DNA of 64,000 bases from Haloechinothrix sp033042135 (GTDB lineage: Bacteria > Actinomycetota > Actinomycetes > Mycobacteriales > Pseudonocardiaceae). Under the pieces are notes generated by a model, which was not told the DNA's origin, made no database searches, and was given only the letters and a program-made list of their open reading frames with translations. Shown here piece after piece: positions 1-7,426 of the stretch; the stretch's first letter is position 1; the number at the start of each line of letters is the position of its first letter. The position numbers and the translations under genes are program-made. Where the stretch lies: the NCBI RefSeq assembly GCF_033042135.1, contig NZ_WBXM01000007.1, positions 62,001 to 126,000 on the forward strand. Reading direction: 5' to 3'.

Positions 1-282
1 TCGGCCACACCTTCAGCGTACGGGTCGACCGAGCGGCGAGCTCCCACCCGGTGACCCTCCCGCGCCGGTCACCGCCATGGTACGGCCGTGGTACGGCCGG
101 TGTCGGTGGTCCGTGGCAGGGTGACCTACCGTGCGGGGTCCCGTCGGGGCCCGATCCTGGCCGGTCGCCGGGGACGGCGGCCACGGACATGGCTCTGTGG
201 CAGACTTTCCGTGACCCCGATCCGTGGTCACCGCCGCAGCGCGGCCCACCATCCTGCCGAACACACGAGAGGACATCCCGGC
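1..282. other. Left-edge region without a recognised gene
   Basis: No convincing gene is visible. Open frames here are antisense or out-of-frame to the exonuclease gene that follows. A near-perfect tandem 11-mer (ggtacggccgt / ggtacggccgg) sits at about 79-100. A purine-rich ribosome site (gagagga, about 267-273) belongs to the next gene. Confidence 0.5.
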
Positions 283-1080
283 ATGCGCATCGCCACCTGG
301 AACGTCAACTCGATCGGGGCGCGGCGGTCCCGGCTGGTGGACTGGCTGTCCGCCGCCTCGCCGGACGTGGTGTGCCTCCAGGAATTGAAGTGCGCCGCCG
401 AGAACTTCCCCACCGATGCGGTCGCCGAGCTCGGCTACGAGGTCGCCGCGCACGGCACCGGGCGCTGGAACGGGGTAGCCATCCTGTCGCGTGCCGGGCT
501 GGGCGAGGTCACCAGGGGGTTGCGTGACGAGCCCGGGTACGCGGCCGAGGATGGTACGGACCCTGTGCCCGAGCCTCGGGCGGTCGGCGCGACCTGCGGC
601 CCGGTGCGGATCTGGTCTGTGTACGTGCCGAACGGCCGAGACGTGGAGCATCCGCACTACACCTACAAGCTGCGGTGGCTGGAGGCGCTTCGCGCGACCG
701 CCACCGCCGAGTTGGCCGATGGGCGGCCCTTCGCGGTGCTCGGGGATTTCAACATCGCCCCGGCCGACGAGGACGTCTGGGACACCGCCGAGTTCGAGCA
801 GACGACACACACCACCGAGGCCGAGCGCAAGGCGCTCGCGATGCTGCGCGAGGCGGGGTTGGAGGACATCGTTCCGCGTCCGCTGAAGTACGACCGGCCG
901 TTCACCTACTGGGACTACCGGGGGTTGGCGTTTCCGAAGAACAAGGGGATACGCATCGATCTCGCGTACGGTAACGCGGCGGTGACCACGCGGGTCACCG
1001 ACGCCTACGTCGACCGCGAGGAGCGCAAGGGCAAGGGCGCGTCCGACCACGCCCCCGTGGTCGTCGACGTGGATCTCTGA
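283..1080 (+). CDS. xth: Exodeoxyribonuclease III
   Basis: This 265-residue protein has the length and motifs of the ExoIII branch of the EEP (endonuclease/exonuclease/phosphatase) family, which cleaves abasic sites and trims 3' ends in base excision repair. Visible signatures are the N-terminal strand MRIATWNVNS, the metal-binding LQELK near residue 34, GDFNIAP in the middle, a KNKGIRIDLAYG segment and the terminal SDHAP catalytic motif. An upstream in-frame ATG at 88 exists, but its extension is Arg/Pro-rich and unlike the family. The ATG at 283 has gagagga about 10 bases upstream and begins exactly at the conserved strand. The gene converges on the small membrane protein gene that ends at 1102. 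Confidence 0.93.
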   Translation: MRIATWNVNSIGARRSRLVDWLSAASPDVVCLQELKCAAENFPTDAVAELGYEVAAHGTGRWNGVAILSRAGLGEVTRGLRDEPGYAAEDGTDPVPEPRAVGATCGPVRIWSVYVPNGRDVEHPHYTYKLRWLEALRATATAELADGRPFAVLGDFNIAPADEDVWDTAEFEQTTHTTEAERKALAMLREAGLEDIVPRPLKYDRPFTYWDYRGLAFPKNKGIRIDLAYGNAAVTTRVTDAYVDREERKGKGASDHAPVVVDVDL

Positions 1081-1101
1081 GAGCGCGGGGGACCCGAGCC
1101 G

Positions 1102-1560
1102 TCAGCTGCGCTGGTGGGCTTGTTTATGGAGCTTCCGCAACGTCCGGACCGCCTCGACCGCGTAGTGCCTGTCCACCGCCTGCACCGCCATCACCGAGTA
1201 GTACTCGTCGTCGGGTAGCTCCAGCCGCGCCCACGATGCCCCATCGGGAAAGCTCACCGAGAGTATCTCGTCCCAGGTGAACCAGCGCTTGGTGAGCACG
1301 TTGCGCACCTCGATCCCCTCGCTGGTCGCCCGCACCCGGGGCACCGCCCACAGCATCGTCAGGCCCGCCAGAATGAGACCGACGATGATCATGGCGATCT
1401 GGTCGGACGTGTAGAAGATCACGCCGGTCTCGGAGGTGCGCAGCAGCAACCCCACGGCGGTGAAGGCGGCGACGATCGCGATGGCGCACGGCACGGTCAT
1501 CCACAGGACCTTGCGTGGCCGGTACTGCACCTGGTCGGAATCGACGTTGTTGCTGTTCAC
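1102..1560 (-). CDS. PH-domain membrane protein of the rib cluster
   Basis: A 152-residue protein with two predicted membrane helices (about residues 18-36 and 45-67) followed by a compact domain of the bacterial PH type. That domain starts near RATSEGIEVRNVLTKRWFTW, with a typical 'turn-W-x-E-I' strand. Mycobacterium tuberculosis has a comparable membrane protein (Rv1417) directly downstream of ribH, so position and architecture agree. The GTG start at 1560 has GAGGA just upstream; a longer frame from 1782 overlaps ribH and is rejected. Function is unknown. It lies 76 bp downstream of ribH on the same strand and is probably co-transcribed. Confidence 0.8.
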   Translation of the reverse strand: MNSNNVDSDQVQYRPRKVLWMTVPCAIAIVAAFTAVGLLLRTSETGVIFYTSDQIAMIIVGLILAGLTMLWAVPRVRATSEGIEVRNVLTKRWFTWDEILSVSFPDGASWARLELPDDEYYSVMAVQAVDRHYAVEAVRTLRKLHKQAHQRS

Positions 1561-1636
1561 GGTTTCCTCACCCCGCTCGGTGTCGTTCTGGGGGCCGCGG
1601 GCGCGGGAAACCCCGCCGCTCGCGTAACCCGGTCGG

Positions 1637-2143
1637 CTACACGAACCCGCGCTCGGTCCACGGTTGCCGCAACCCCCGCAGCACGTGTGCGGTGTCCAGC
1701 GCGGCCGCCGCGGCCTCGTATCCCTTGTCCTCGACCGAGGACGGCAGGCCCGCACGGTCCAATGCCTGCTGCTCGGTGTCACAGGTGAGCACGCCGTTGC
1801 CGATCGGGGTGGCCTCGTCGAGCGCCACCCGCGTCAAGCCCGTGGTGACCGCGTCGCAGACGTAGTCGAAATGCGGTGTGCCACCGCGGATCACCACGCC
1901 GAGCGCGACCACCGCGTCGTGGTCCCTTGCCAGGGATTGCACTACCACCGGCAGCTCCATGGCACCCGCCACCCGCACAACGGTGGGTCCGTCGCTGAGC
2001 CTGGCCTCGGCGCACGCGGTGCGCGCCCGCTCCAGCAGGTTGTCGGTGATCCGCGGGTGCCACCGGGTCGCGGCGATGGCCACCCTGAGGTTCTCGCAGT
2101 CACTGAGATCCAACTCGATCTCGGGCCGCCCCTGGCCACTCAT
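1637..2143 (-). CDS. ribH: 6,7-dimethyl-8-ribityllumazine synthase
   Basis: The 168-residue product condenses 5-amino-6-ribitylaminouracil with dihydroxybutanone phosphate, the penultimate riboflavin step. Visible signatures are VAIAATRWHPRITDNLL, GAMELPVVVQSLA, the catalytic-loop histidine in GGTPHFDYV, and TPIGNGVLTCDTEQQALDRAG near the C terminus. The start overlaps the ribBA stop by four bases (ATGA), indicating translational coupling. Length is normal, with a short C-terminal tail. It is the third rib gene in a ribE-ribBA-ribH run. Confidence 0.97.
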   Translation of the reverse strand: MSGQGRPEIELDLSDCENLRVAIAATRWHPRITDNLLERARTACAEARLSDGPTVVRVAGAMELPVVVQSLARDHDAVVALGVVIRGGTPHFDYVCDAVTTGLTRVALDEATPIGNGVLTCDTEQQALDRAGLPSSVEDKGYEAAAAALDTAHVLRGLRQPWTERGFV

Positions 2144-3477
2144 GCCCGCACACCACCGTCCTCGTGTCCCATCGCGGTCCGGTTGGTTCCGTCGCCGCTG
2201 CCGTCGGTGGTGGCAGCGGTCCCGGCGGTTCGCCCGGTATGTAACGCGGCACCCACCTCGTCGAACTGTTCGAGGTGCGCCAGCTCGTGCCCCATCCGGT
2301 CCCGCTTGGTCTGCAGGTACCGGTAATTCTCCGAGGTCGGAGAGGTGGGCAGCGGAACCCGCCCGGTGACCCGGAGCCCGTACCCCTCGAGACCGACCCG
2401 CTTGGCCGGGTTGTTGGTGAGCAGGCGCATGGACTTGATCCCCAGATCGACCAGGATCTGCGCGCCGGTGCCGTAGTCTCGCGCGTCCGCTGGCACCCCG
2501 AGTGCCAGGTTGGCGTCCACCGTGTCCTGCCCGTTGTCGTCCTGCAGCTGGTAGGCCTGCAGCTTGTGCAGCAAGCCGATACCGCGCCCCTCGTGGCCGC
2601 GGATGTAGAGCACCACCCCGCGCCCCTCCTCGGCCACCGCCTGCAGCGCCGCCTCGAGTTGTGGGCCGCAGTCGCAGCGCAACGACCCGAAAACGTCACC
2701 GGTCAGGCATTCGGAGTGCGCCCGAACGAGCACGTCCTCGCCGTCGCCGATCTCGCCGTAGACGAACGCGATGTGCTCGATGCCGTCCAGCAGGCTGTCG
2801 TAACCGATGGCGCGGAACGTGCCGTACCGGACCGGGACGCGAGCCTCCGCGACACGCTCGACCTGTTTCTCGGTGCGCTTCCGGTAGGCGATCAGGTCGG
2901 CGATGGTGATCAGCGTCAGCTCGTGTTCCTCGGCGAAGACCACCAGCTCGTCGTAGCGCGCCATCTCGCCTTCGTCCTTCTGCGACACGATCTCGCAGAG
3001 CACGCCTGCGGGCCGCAGGTCGGCCATGCGCGCCAGATCCACCGAGGCCTCGGTGTGTCCCGGCCTGCGCAGCACCCCGCCCTCCTTGGCGCGCAGCGGG
3101 ACGACGTGTCCGGGGCGGGTGAAGTCGTCAGCGGTGGCCGACCGGTCGGCCAGCAGCTTGATCGTGCGTGCGCGATCGGACGCCGATATCCCGGTGCCGA
3201 CACCTTCCCTGGCGTCGACGGTGACCGTGTAGGCGGTACCCCGCGCGTCCTGGTTGGTGTGGAACATCGGCGGCAGGTTGAGCCGGTCGGCGTCGTACTC
3301 GGTCAGCGGTACGCAGATGTAGCCGGAGGTGTAACGCACCATGAACGCGACGAGTTCGGGTGTCGCCTTCTCGGCGGCGAAAATCAGGTCGCCCTCGTTC
3401 TCCCTGTCCTCGTCGTCGACCACGACGACGGGCTTACCGGCGGCGATGTCGGCGATCGCGCGCTCGATGTTGGTCAT
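2140..3477 (-). CDS. ribBA: Bifunctional DHBP synthase / GTP cyclohydrolase II
   Basis: A 445-residue fusion that makes both riboflavin precursors. The N-terminal RibB half (about 1-205) carries DDEDRENEGDLIFAAE for metal and ribulose 5-phosphate binding, and GHVVPLRAKEGGVLRRPGHTEA. The C-terminal RibA half (about 210-400) carries the zinc site C-x10-C-x-C within SECLTGDVFGSLRCDC, and GRGIGLLHKLQAYQLQD. The last roughly 45 residues are a Gly/Thr-rich variable tail. The ATG overlaps the ribE TGA by four bases, and the stop overlaps ribH by four, so ribE, ribBA and ribH are one translationally coupled unit. Confidence 0.97.
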   Translation of the reverse strand: MTNIERAIADIAAGKPVVVVDDEDRENEGDLIFAAEKATPELVAFMVRYTSGYICVPLTEYDADRLNLPPMFHTNQDARGTAYTVTVDAREGVGTGISASDRARTIKLLADRSATADDFTRPGHVVPLRAKEGGVLRRPGHTEASVDLARMADLRPAGVLCEIVSQKDEGEMARYDELVVFAEEHELTLITIADLIAYRKRTEKQVERVAEARVPVRYGTFRAIGYDSLLDGIEHIAFVYGEIGDGEDVLVRAHSECLTGDVFGSLRCDCGPQLEAALQAVAEEGRGVVLYIRGHEGRGIGLLHKLQAYQLQDDNGQDTVDANLALGVPADARDYGTGAQILVDLGIKSMRLLTNNPAKRVGLEGYGLRVTGRVPLPTSPTSENYRYLQTKRDRMGHELAHLEQFDEVGAALHTGRTAGTAATTDGSGDGTNRTAMGHEDGGVRA

Positions 3478-4145
3478 GCCCTCTCCTCGGCTTCCGGCTC
3501 ACCGCCATTGTCCTCCGAAGTGGCTCGGTGCGGGGCGCCGGAGTCGGTAGCGTCACCGTCGTCACGGTGCGGTCGTATCAGCTTCTCAACATACTTGGCG
3601 AGGATGTCGACCTCGATATTGACCGGATCCGACGGCGCCTTGGCGCCGAGCACGGTCATCTCCAGGGTGGTCGGGATGAGAGCGACGCTGAACTCGTCGC
3701 CGTCCAGCCGCGCCACGGTCAGCGAGACGCCGTCGACGGCGATCGAACCCTTCTCCACCACGTAACGGTTGAGCTCCGGTGGCAGCGAGAAACGGGTCAT
3801 CCCGTCCGGCCCCCTGGAGAGGAAGGTTCCCACACCGTCCACGTGCCCCTGCACGATATGGCCACCGAACCGGTCGCCGACCGCGCTGGCGCGTTCGAGG
3901 TTGACGCGGTCGCCGATGTGCACCTTGCCCAAGCTCGACCGCTGCAGTGTCTCGTGCACCACATCCACGGTGAACTGGCTACCGGAGACATCGACGACCG
4001 TGAGGCACACGCCGTTCACCGCGATCGAATCGCCGTGCCGCGCGTCGGTGGTCACCAGCGGAGCCGACACGGCCAGCCGTGCCGCGGACGGCACGTGCTC
4101 GATACCGACGATCTCGCCGATCTCCTCGACAATGCCGGTGAACAT
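3474..4145 (-). CDS. ribE: Riboflavin synthase alpha chain
   Basis: The 223-residue protein dismutates two lumazines to riboflavin. It shows the two-fold repeat of lumazine-binding domains: MFTGIVEEIGEI at the N terminus, VNGVCLTV in the first barrel and VDGVSLTV in the second. The ATG at 4145 is chosen over a longer frame because it starts exactly at the conserved MFTGIVEE and is preceded by a full AGGAGG. The C-terminal 25 residues are acidic and variable. The stop overlaps ribBA. This gene is also called ribC in mycobacteria. Confidence 0.96.
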   Translation of the reverse strand: MFTGIVEEIGEIVGIEHVPSAARLAVSAPLVTTDARHGDSIAVNGVCLTVVDVSGSQFTVDVVHETLQRSSLGKVHIGDRVNLERASAVGDRFGGHIVQGHVDGVGTFLSRGPDGMTRFSLPPELNRYVVEKGSIAVDGVSLTVARLDGDEFSVALIPTTLEMTVLGAKAPSDPVNIEVDILAKYVEKLIRPHRDDGDATDSGAPHRATSEDNGGEPEAEERA

Positions 4146-4246
4146 TGCCTGCCTCCTCGTTCGTGTCCAGGCTCCCACTCGGGGCTCGCTGCGGCCAGTT
4201 CCGAGCCGCACGGGCGTTCGTGGCCGGTCGAGCCGAGCCGACCGCT
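4146..4246 (-). other. rpe-ribE spacer; ribD absent
   Basis: These 101 bases separate rpe from ribE. In mycobacteria ribG (ribD, the deaminase/reductase) lies between rpe and ribC. No deaminase or reductase coding remnant is readable in any frame here. The only functional element seen is the strong AGGAGG ribosome site of ribE. Confidence 0.7.
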
Positions 4247-4936
4247 TCAGCCCCGGCAGCCGTGTCGCCTCGCCTGCTGCCGCAGATGCGCGATCGCCCG
4301 CCCGGGATCCTCCGCCCCGTACACCGCTGAACCGGCGACGAAACAGTCGACCCCGGCCTCGGCGGCTTGCTCGATCGTGTCGTTGTTGATGCCGCCGTCG
4401 ATCTCGACCAGCAGCCGTAGGTGGCCGGTGTCCACCAGCCTCCGTGCACGGCGCACCTTGTCGAGGACCTCGGGGATGAACTCCTGGCCACCGAAACCCG
4501 GTTCGACGGACATGATCAGCAAGGTGTCATAGTGCGGCAGCACGTCCAGGTAATCGTCCAATGGCGTGTTCGGCTTGACCGACAGGCCCGCGTGGGCTCC
4601 GGCGGCGTGCAGGTTCTTGGCCAGCATCACCGGGTCACGCGCAGCTTCGGCGTGCACCGTGACGTTGTGAGCTCCTGACTCGGCGTAGCCGGGTGCCCAA
4701 CGATCCGGGTCCTCGATCATGAGGTGGCAGTCCAGCGGCACCCGAGCGACCTGCAGCAACGAGCGGACCACGGGCAGTCCGATGGTGAGGTTGGGCACGA
4801 AGTGACCGTCCATGACATCCACGTGGATCCAGTCGGCCCGGGTGTCCCCGTCAACGGAAACCGCCTCGATCTCCTCGCCGAGCCGGGAAAAGTCCGAGGA
4901 GAGGATGCTCGGAGCGATCATGGGCTTGTTCGTCAC
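4247..4936 (-). CDS. rpe: Ribulose-phosphate 3-epimerase
   Basis: A 229-residue TIM-barrel enzyme that interconverts ribulose 5-phosphate and xylulose 5-phosphate in the pentose phosphate pathway. It therefore adjusts the supply of the ribBA substrate. Family motifs are complete: IAPSILSSDFSRLGEEI, HVDVMDGHFVPN, DCHLMIEDP, IMSVEPGFGGQ and EIDGGIN. Length is usual for the family. It follows rsmB on the same strand after about 127 bases and precedes ribE, the conserved actinobacterial order apart from the missing ribD. Confidence 0.97.
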   Translation of the reverse strand: MTNKPMIAPSILSSDFSRLGEEIEAVSVDGDTRADWIHVDVMDGHFVPNLTIGLPVVRSLLQVARVPLDCHLMIEDPDRWAPGYAESGAHNVTVHAEAARDPVMLAKNLHAAGAHAGLSVKPNTPLDDYLDVLPHYDTLLIMSVEPGFGGQEFIPEVLDKVRRARRLVDTGHLRLLVEIDGGINNDTIEQAAEAGVDCFVAGSAVYGAEDPGRAIAHLRQQARRHGCRG

Positions 4937-5063
4937 GCTACGTCCCGTTCCGTCGCCATCGGGTCACCGCCTGGACCACCAGCGCCGCCCATCGGCACCG
5001 CGGCGCGGATGGCCTCGGCCGTTCGCACTGGTGTCACACTCCGTGTAAGTCTATCGGTCCCGG

Positions 5064-6488
5064 TTACGGCTTCCGGAGCAGCGCGCAGTACATCGCGTCG
5101 GTGCCGTGCCGGTGAGGCCACAGTTGCACGTCAGGCCCACCCCCCAGATCCGGCACGCCAGGGAAGAACGGCCGCGCATCCAGCCTGCTCGCGCCGCTGG
5201 TTCGGACGGCCTCGCCGACCAGCCCTTCGGTCTCGGCCAGATGGAAGGTACACACCACGTAGCAGACCACGCCCCCGCTGCGCGTCAGGCGCAGCGCCTC
5301 GGCGAGCAGCTCGCCCTGCAGCCGGGTGAGATCGGCCACGTCCGACGGTGATCGGCGCCACCGCGCCTCGGGACGCCGCCGCAGCGCGCCGAGCCCGGTG
5401 CAGGGCGCGTCCACCAACACGCGGTCGTATCCGGGAGACAACCCGCTCGCCCGACCATCGGCGGTGTGCACCGTCACCGGTAACCCGTCGACCGCCTCGC
5501 GGACCAGAGCGGCCCGGTGCTCGGCCGTATCGACCGCGTCCAGATGCGCGCCGGTCGACGCGGCGAGTGCACCGAGCAGCCGCGCCTTACCGCCGGGGCC
5601 CGCGCACAGGTCCAGCCACCGCCGATCTGGCTTCCCGTCGAGCGGCACCTCAGCCAGCGCCCGCGCGCACAGCTGGCTGCCCTCGTCCTGCACCGCCGCC
5701 AGCCCTTGCCGGATCGGTTCCGAGTCGGCCAGGTCGCCGCTACCCGCGTCCAGCCGCACCCCGTACGGCGAGTACGGCATCACCTCTCCCCCGGTCAGTG
5801 CGGCAAGCTCCGCGGCGTTGAGTGCGTCGGGCCTGGTCACCAGGTGCACCTCGGGACGCGTGTTGTCGGCCTCGAGCGCCTGGGCGAGTTCCGTGCCGGT
5901 GTCCCCCAGCGCTTCGGCGAACGCCCGTACGATCCATGCCGGGTGCGCCGTCCGGATGGCCAGGTGCCCGATCGGGTCCGTCTCGTATGGCGGTGCCAGC
6001 CGTTCGACCCAACCCTGCTCGTCGTCGGTCGCCGCACGACGCAGCACCGCGTTGGCGAATCCGGATACCGCCGATCCGGCGGTGGCTCGCACCAGGTCCA
6101 CGGTGGCGGCCACGGCTGCGTGTGCCGGCACGCGTGTCCGCATCAACTGGTAGACACCGAGCCGCAACGCGTCGAGCACGTCACCATCCATACTCGACAA
6201 CGCCCGGTCCGCGCACGCCGCGATGACTTCATCGAGCAGCCCGCGCAACCGTGCCGAGCCGTAGGTGAGTTCGGTGGCCAGCGCCGCGTCCCGGCCGGTG
6301 ATACCGCGCTCCCGCAACAACTCGGGCAGCACCAGGTTGGCGTAGGCGTCGCGGGTGCGGATGGCCTGCAGCGTGTCGAATGCCACGCGCCGGGCCGGGT
6401 CGACCGCGGGTGGCTTACGGGGGCCTTCCTTCTTCCTGGCGGGTCGCGTGTTACCGGGACGCGACGGCCTACGCTTGCCCGGGCTCAT
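5064..6488 (-). CDS. rsmB: 16S rRNA m5C967 methyltransferase RsmB (Fmu)
   Basis: A 474-residue protein. A basic Arg/Pro/Lys-rich leader (about 1-30) is followed by a NusB-like RNA-binding domain (about 30-165) and a Rossmann methyltransferase. The SAM loop is DLCAGPGGKARLLGALA. Both family cysteines are present, in DAPCTGLGALRRRPEARW and in YVVCTFHLAET. The ATG at 6488 overlaps the fmt TGA by four bases, which fixes the start; a longer frame running into fmt is rejected. The fmt-rsmB-rpe order is widely conserved in actinobacteria. Confidence 0.95.
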   Translation of the reverse strand: MSPGKRRPSRPGNTRPARKKEGPRKPPAVDPARRVAFDTLQAIRTRDAYANLVLPELLRERGITGRDAALATELTYGSARLRGLLDEVIAACADRALSSMDGDVLDALRLGVYQLMRTRVPAHAAVAATVDLVRATAGSAVSGFANAVLRRAATDDEQGWVERLAPPYETDPIGHLAIRTAHPAWIVRAFAEALGDTGTELAQALEADNTRPEVHLVTRPDALNAAELAALTGGEVMPYSPYGVRLDAGSGDLADSEPIRQGLAAVQDEGSQLCARALAEVPLDGKPDRRWLDLCAGPGGKARLLGALAASTGAHLDAVDTAEHRAALVREAVDGLPVTVHTADGRASGLSPGYDRVLVDAPCTGLGALRRRPEARWRRSPSDVADLTRLQGELLAEALRLTRSGGVVCYVVCTFHLAETEGLVGEAVRTSGASRLDARPFFPGVPDLGGGPDVQLWPHRHGTDAMYCALLRKP

Positions 6489-7426
6489 GTCAGTCGCTCC
6501 CCCTGCTCGAGCTTGCTTCCCCTGGCCCAGTCCGCGGCGTGCATCCGCTTCTTCCCTTGCATCTGGACCTCGCCGAGCTCGAGTGGTTCGGTGGCGGTGC
6601 CGACCAGCACACGGTCGCGCCCCGCGGACAGTTCTCCCGGAGCCAGCCGCGCAACCAGCTCGGCGACCTCGTCGGGATGCCGTAACGGACCGAGCTTGAT
6701 CCGCTTTCCTCGAAACTCCGCCCACGCTCCGGGTTCCGGGGTGACCGCCCGCACGTGCCGGTCGACCGCCAGCGCGGGCAGCGTGAAGTCCACCCTGGCG
6801 TCCTCGGGGGTGATCTTCTGGGCGTAGCTGACACCGTCGGCGGGTTGCGGGACGGCTTCCACGCTGCCGTCGGCGATGCCGTCGAGTGTGGAGACCAGCA
6901 GTCGCGCTCCCGACTCCGCGAGCCTACCCAGCAGATCACCTGCCGTGTCGTCCGGCCGCACCGGCTCGGTGACGACCCCGAACACGGGTCCGGCGTCGAG
7001 CTCACGCACGATCCGGAAGGTGGTCGCGCCGGTGAACTCGTCACCGGCGCGGATAGCGGCTTGCACCGGTGCCGCGCCGCGCCACGCGGGCAGCAGCGAG
7101 AAGTGCAGGTTCACCCAGCCGTGCTCGGGGATGTCGAGGGCTTCCTGCCCGAGCAGACCCCCATAGGCCACGGCCGCGCACGCCTCCGGCCGTAGCTCGG
7201 CCAGCCGCCCGAGAAAGTCCGCGTCCTTGCTGCTGTGCGGGGTGAGCAGTTCGATGCCGTGCTCGTCGGCGAGCTTGCCAACGGGGGAACGCACCACGTG
7301 CTGGCCCCTGCCTGCTGGTGCGTCCGGACGGGTCACCACGGCGACCACCTCGTGGTGTGACGTGTCGAGCAACGCGCGCAGCGAAGGCACGGCGGTATCG
7401 GGTGTTCCAGCGAAGACCAGGCGCAT
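6485..7426 (-). CDS. fmt: Methionyl-tRNA formyltransferase
   Basis: The 313-residue enzyme formylates initiator Met-tRNA using 10-formyl-THF. It shows the N-terminal MRLVFAGTPDTAVPSL strand, the active-site segment NLHFSLLPAWRGAAPVQ with Asn, His and the SLLPxWRG motif, and a C-terminal OB-like tRNA-binding domain containing RGKRIKLGPL. Length is normal. The 5' 386 bases are overlapped in another frame, same strand, by the extended 3' end of the DUF222/HNH gene; see that entry. No peptide deformylase gene is adjacent. Confidence 0.96.
   Translation of the reverse strand: MRLVFAGTPDTAVPSLRALLDTSHHEVVAVVTRPDAPAGRGQHVVRSPVGKLADEHGIELLTPHSSKDADFLGRLAELRPEACAAVAYGGLLGQEALDIPEHGWVNLHFSLLPAWRGAAPVQAAIRAGDEFTGATTFRIVRELDAGPVFGVVTEPVRPDDTAGDLLGRLAESGARLLVSTLDGIADGSVEAVPQPADGVSYAQKITPEDARVDFTLPALAVDRHVRAVTPEPGAWAEFRGKRIKLGPLRHPDEVAELVARLAPGELSAGRDRVLVGTATEPLELGEVQMQGKKRMHAADWARGSKLEQGERLT

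Noticed and set aside
13..1050. Long minus-strand frame opposite xth
   Set aside because: It is antisense to the clearly coding exonuclease gene and has the Arg/Gly/Pro/Val composition of a mirror frame; no domain is recognisable.
3478..4936. FMN riboswitch before the rib genes
   Set aside because: The conserved RFN-element blocks were looked for upstream of ribE and rpe and are not visible.
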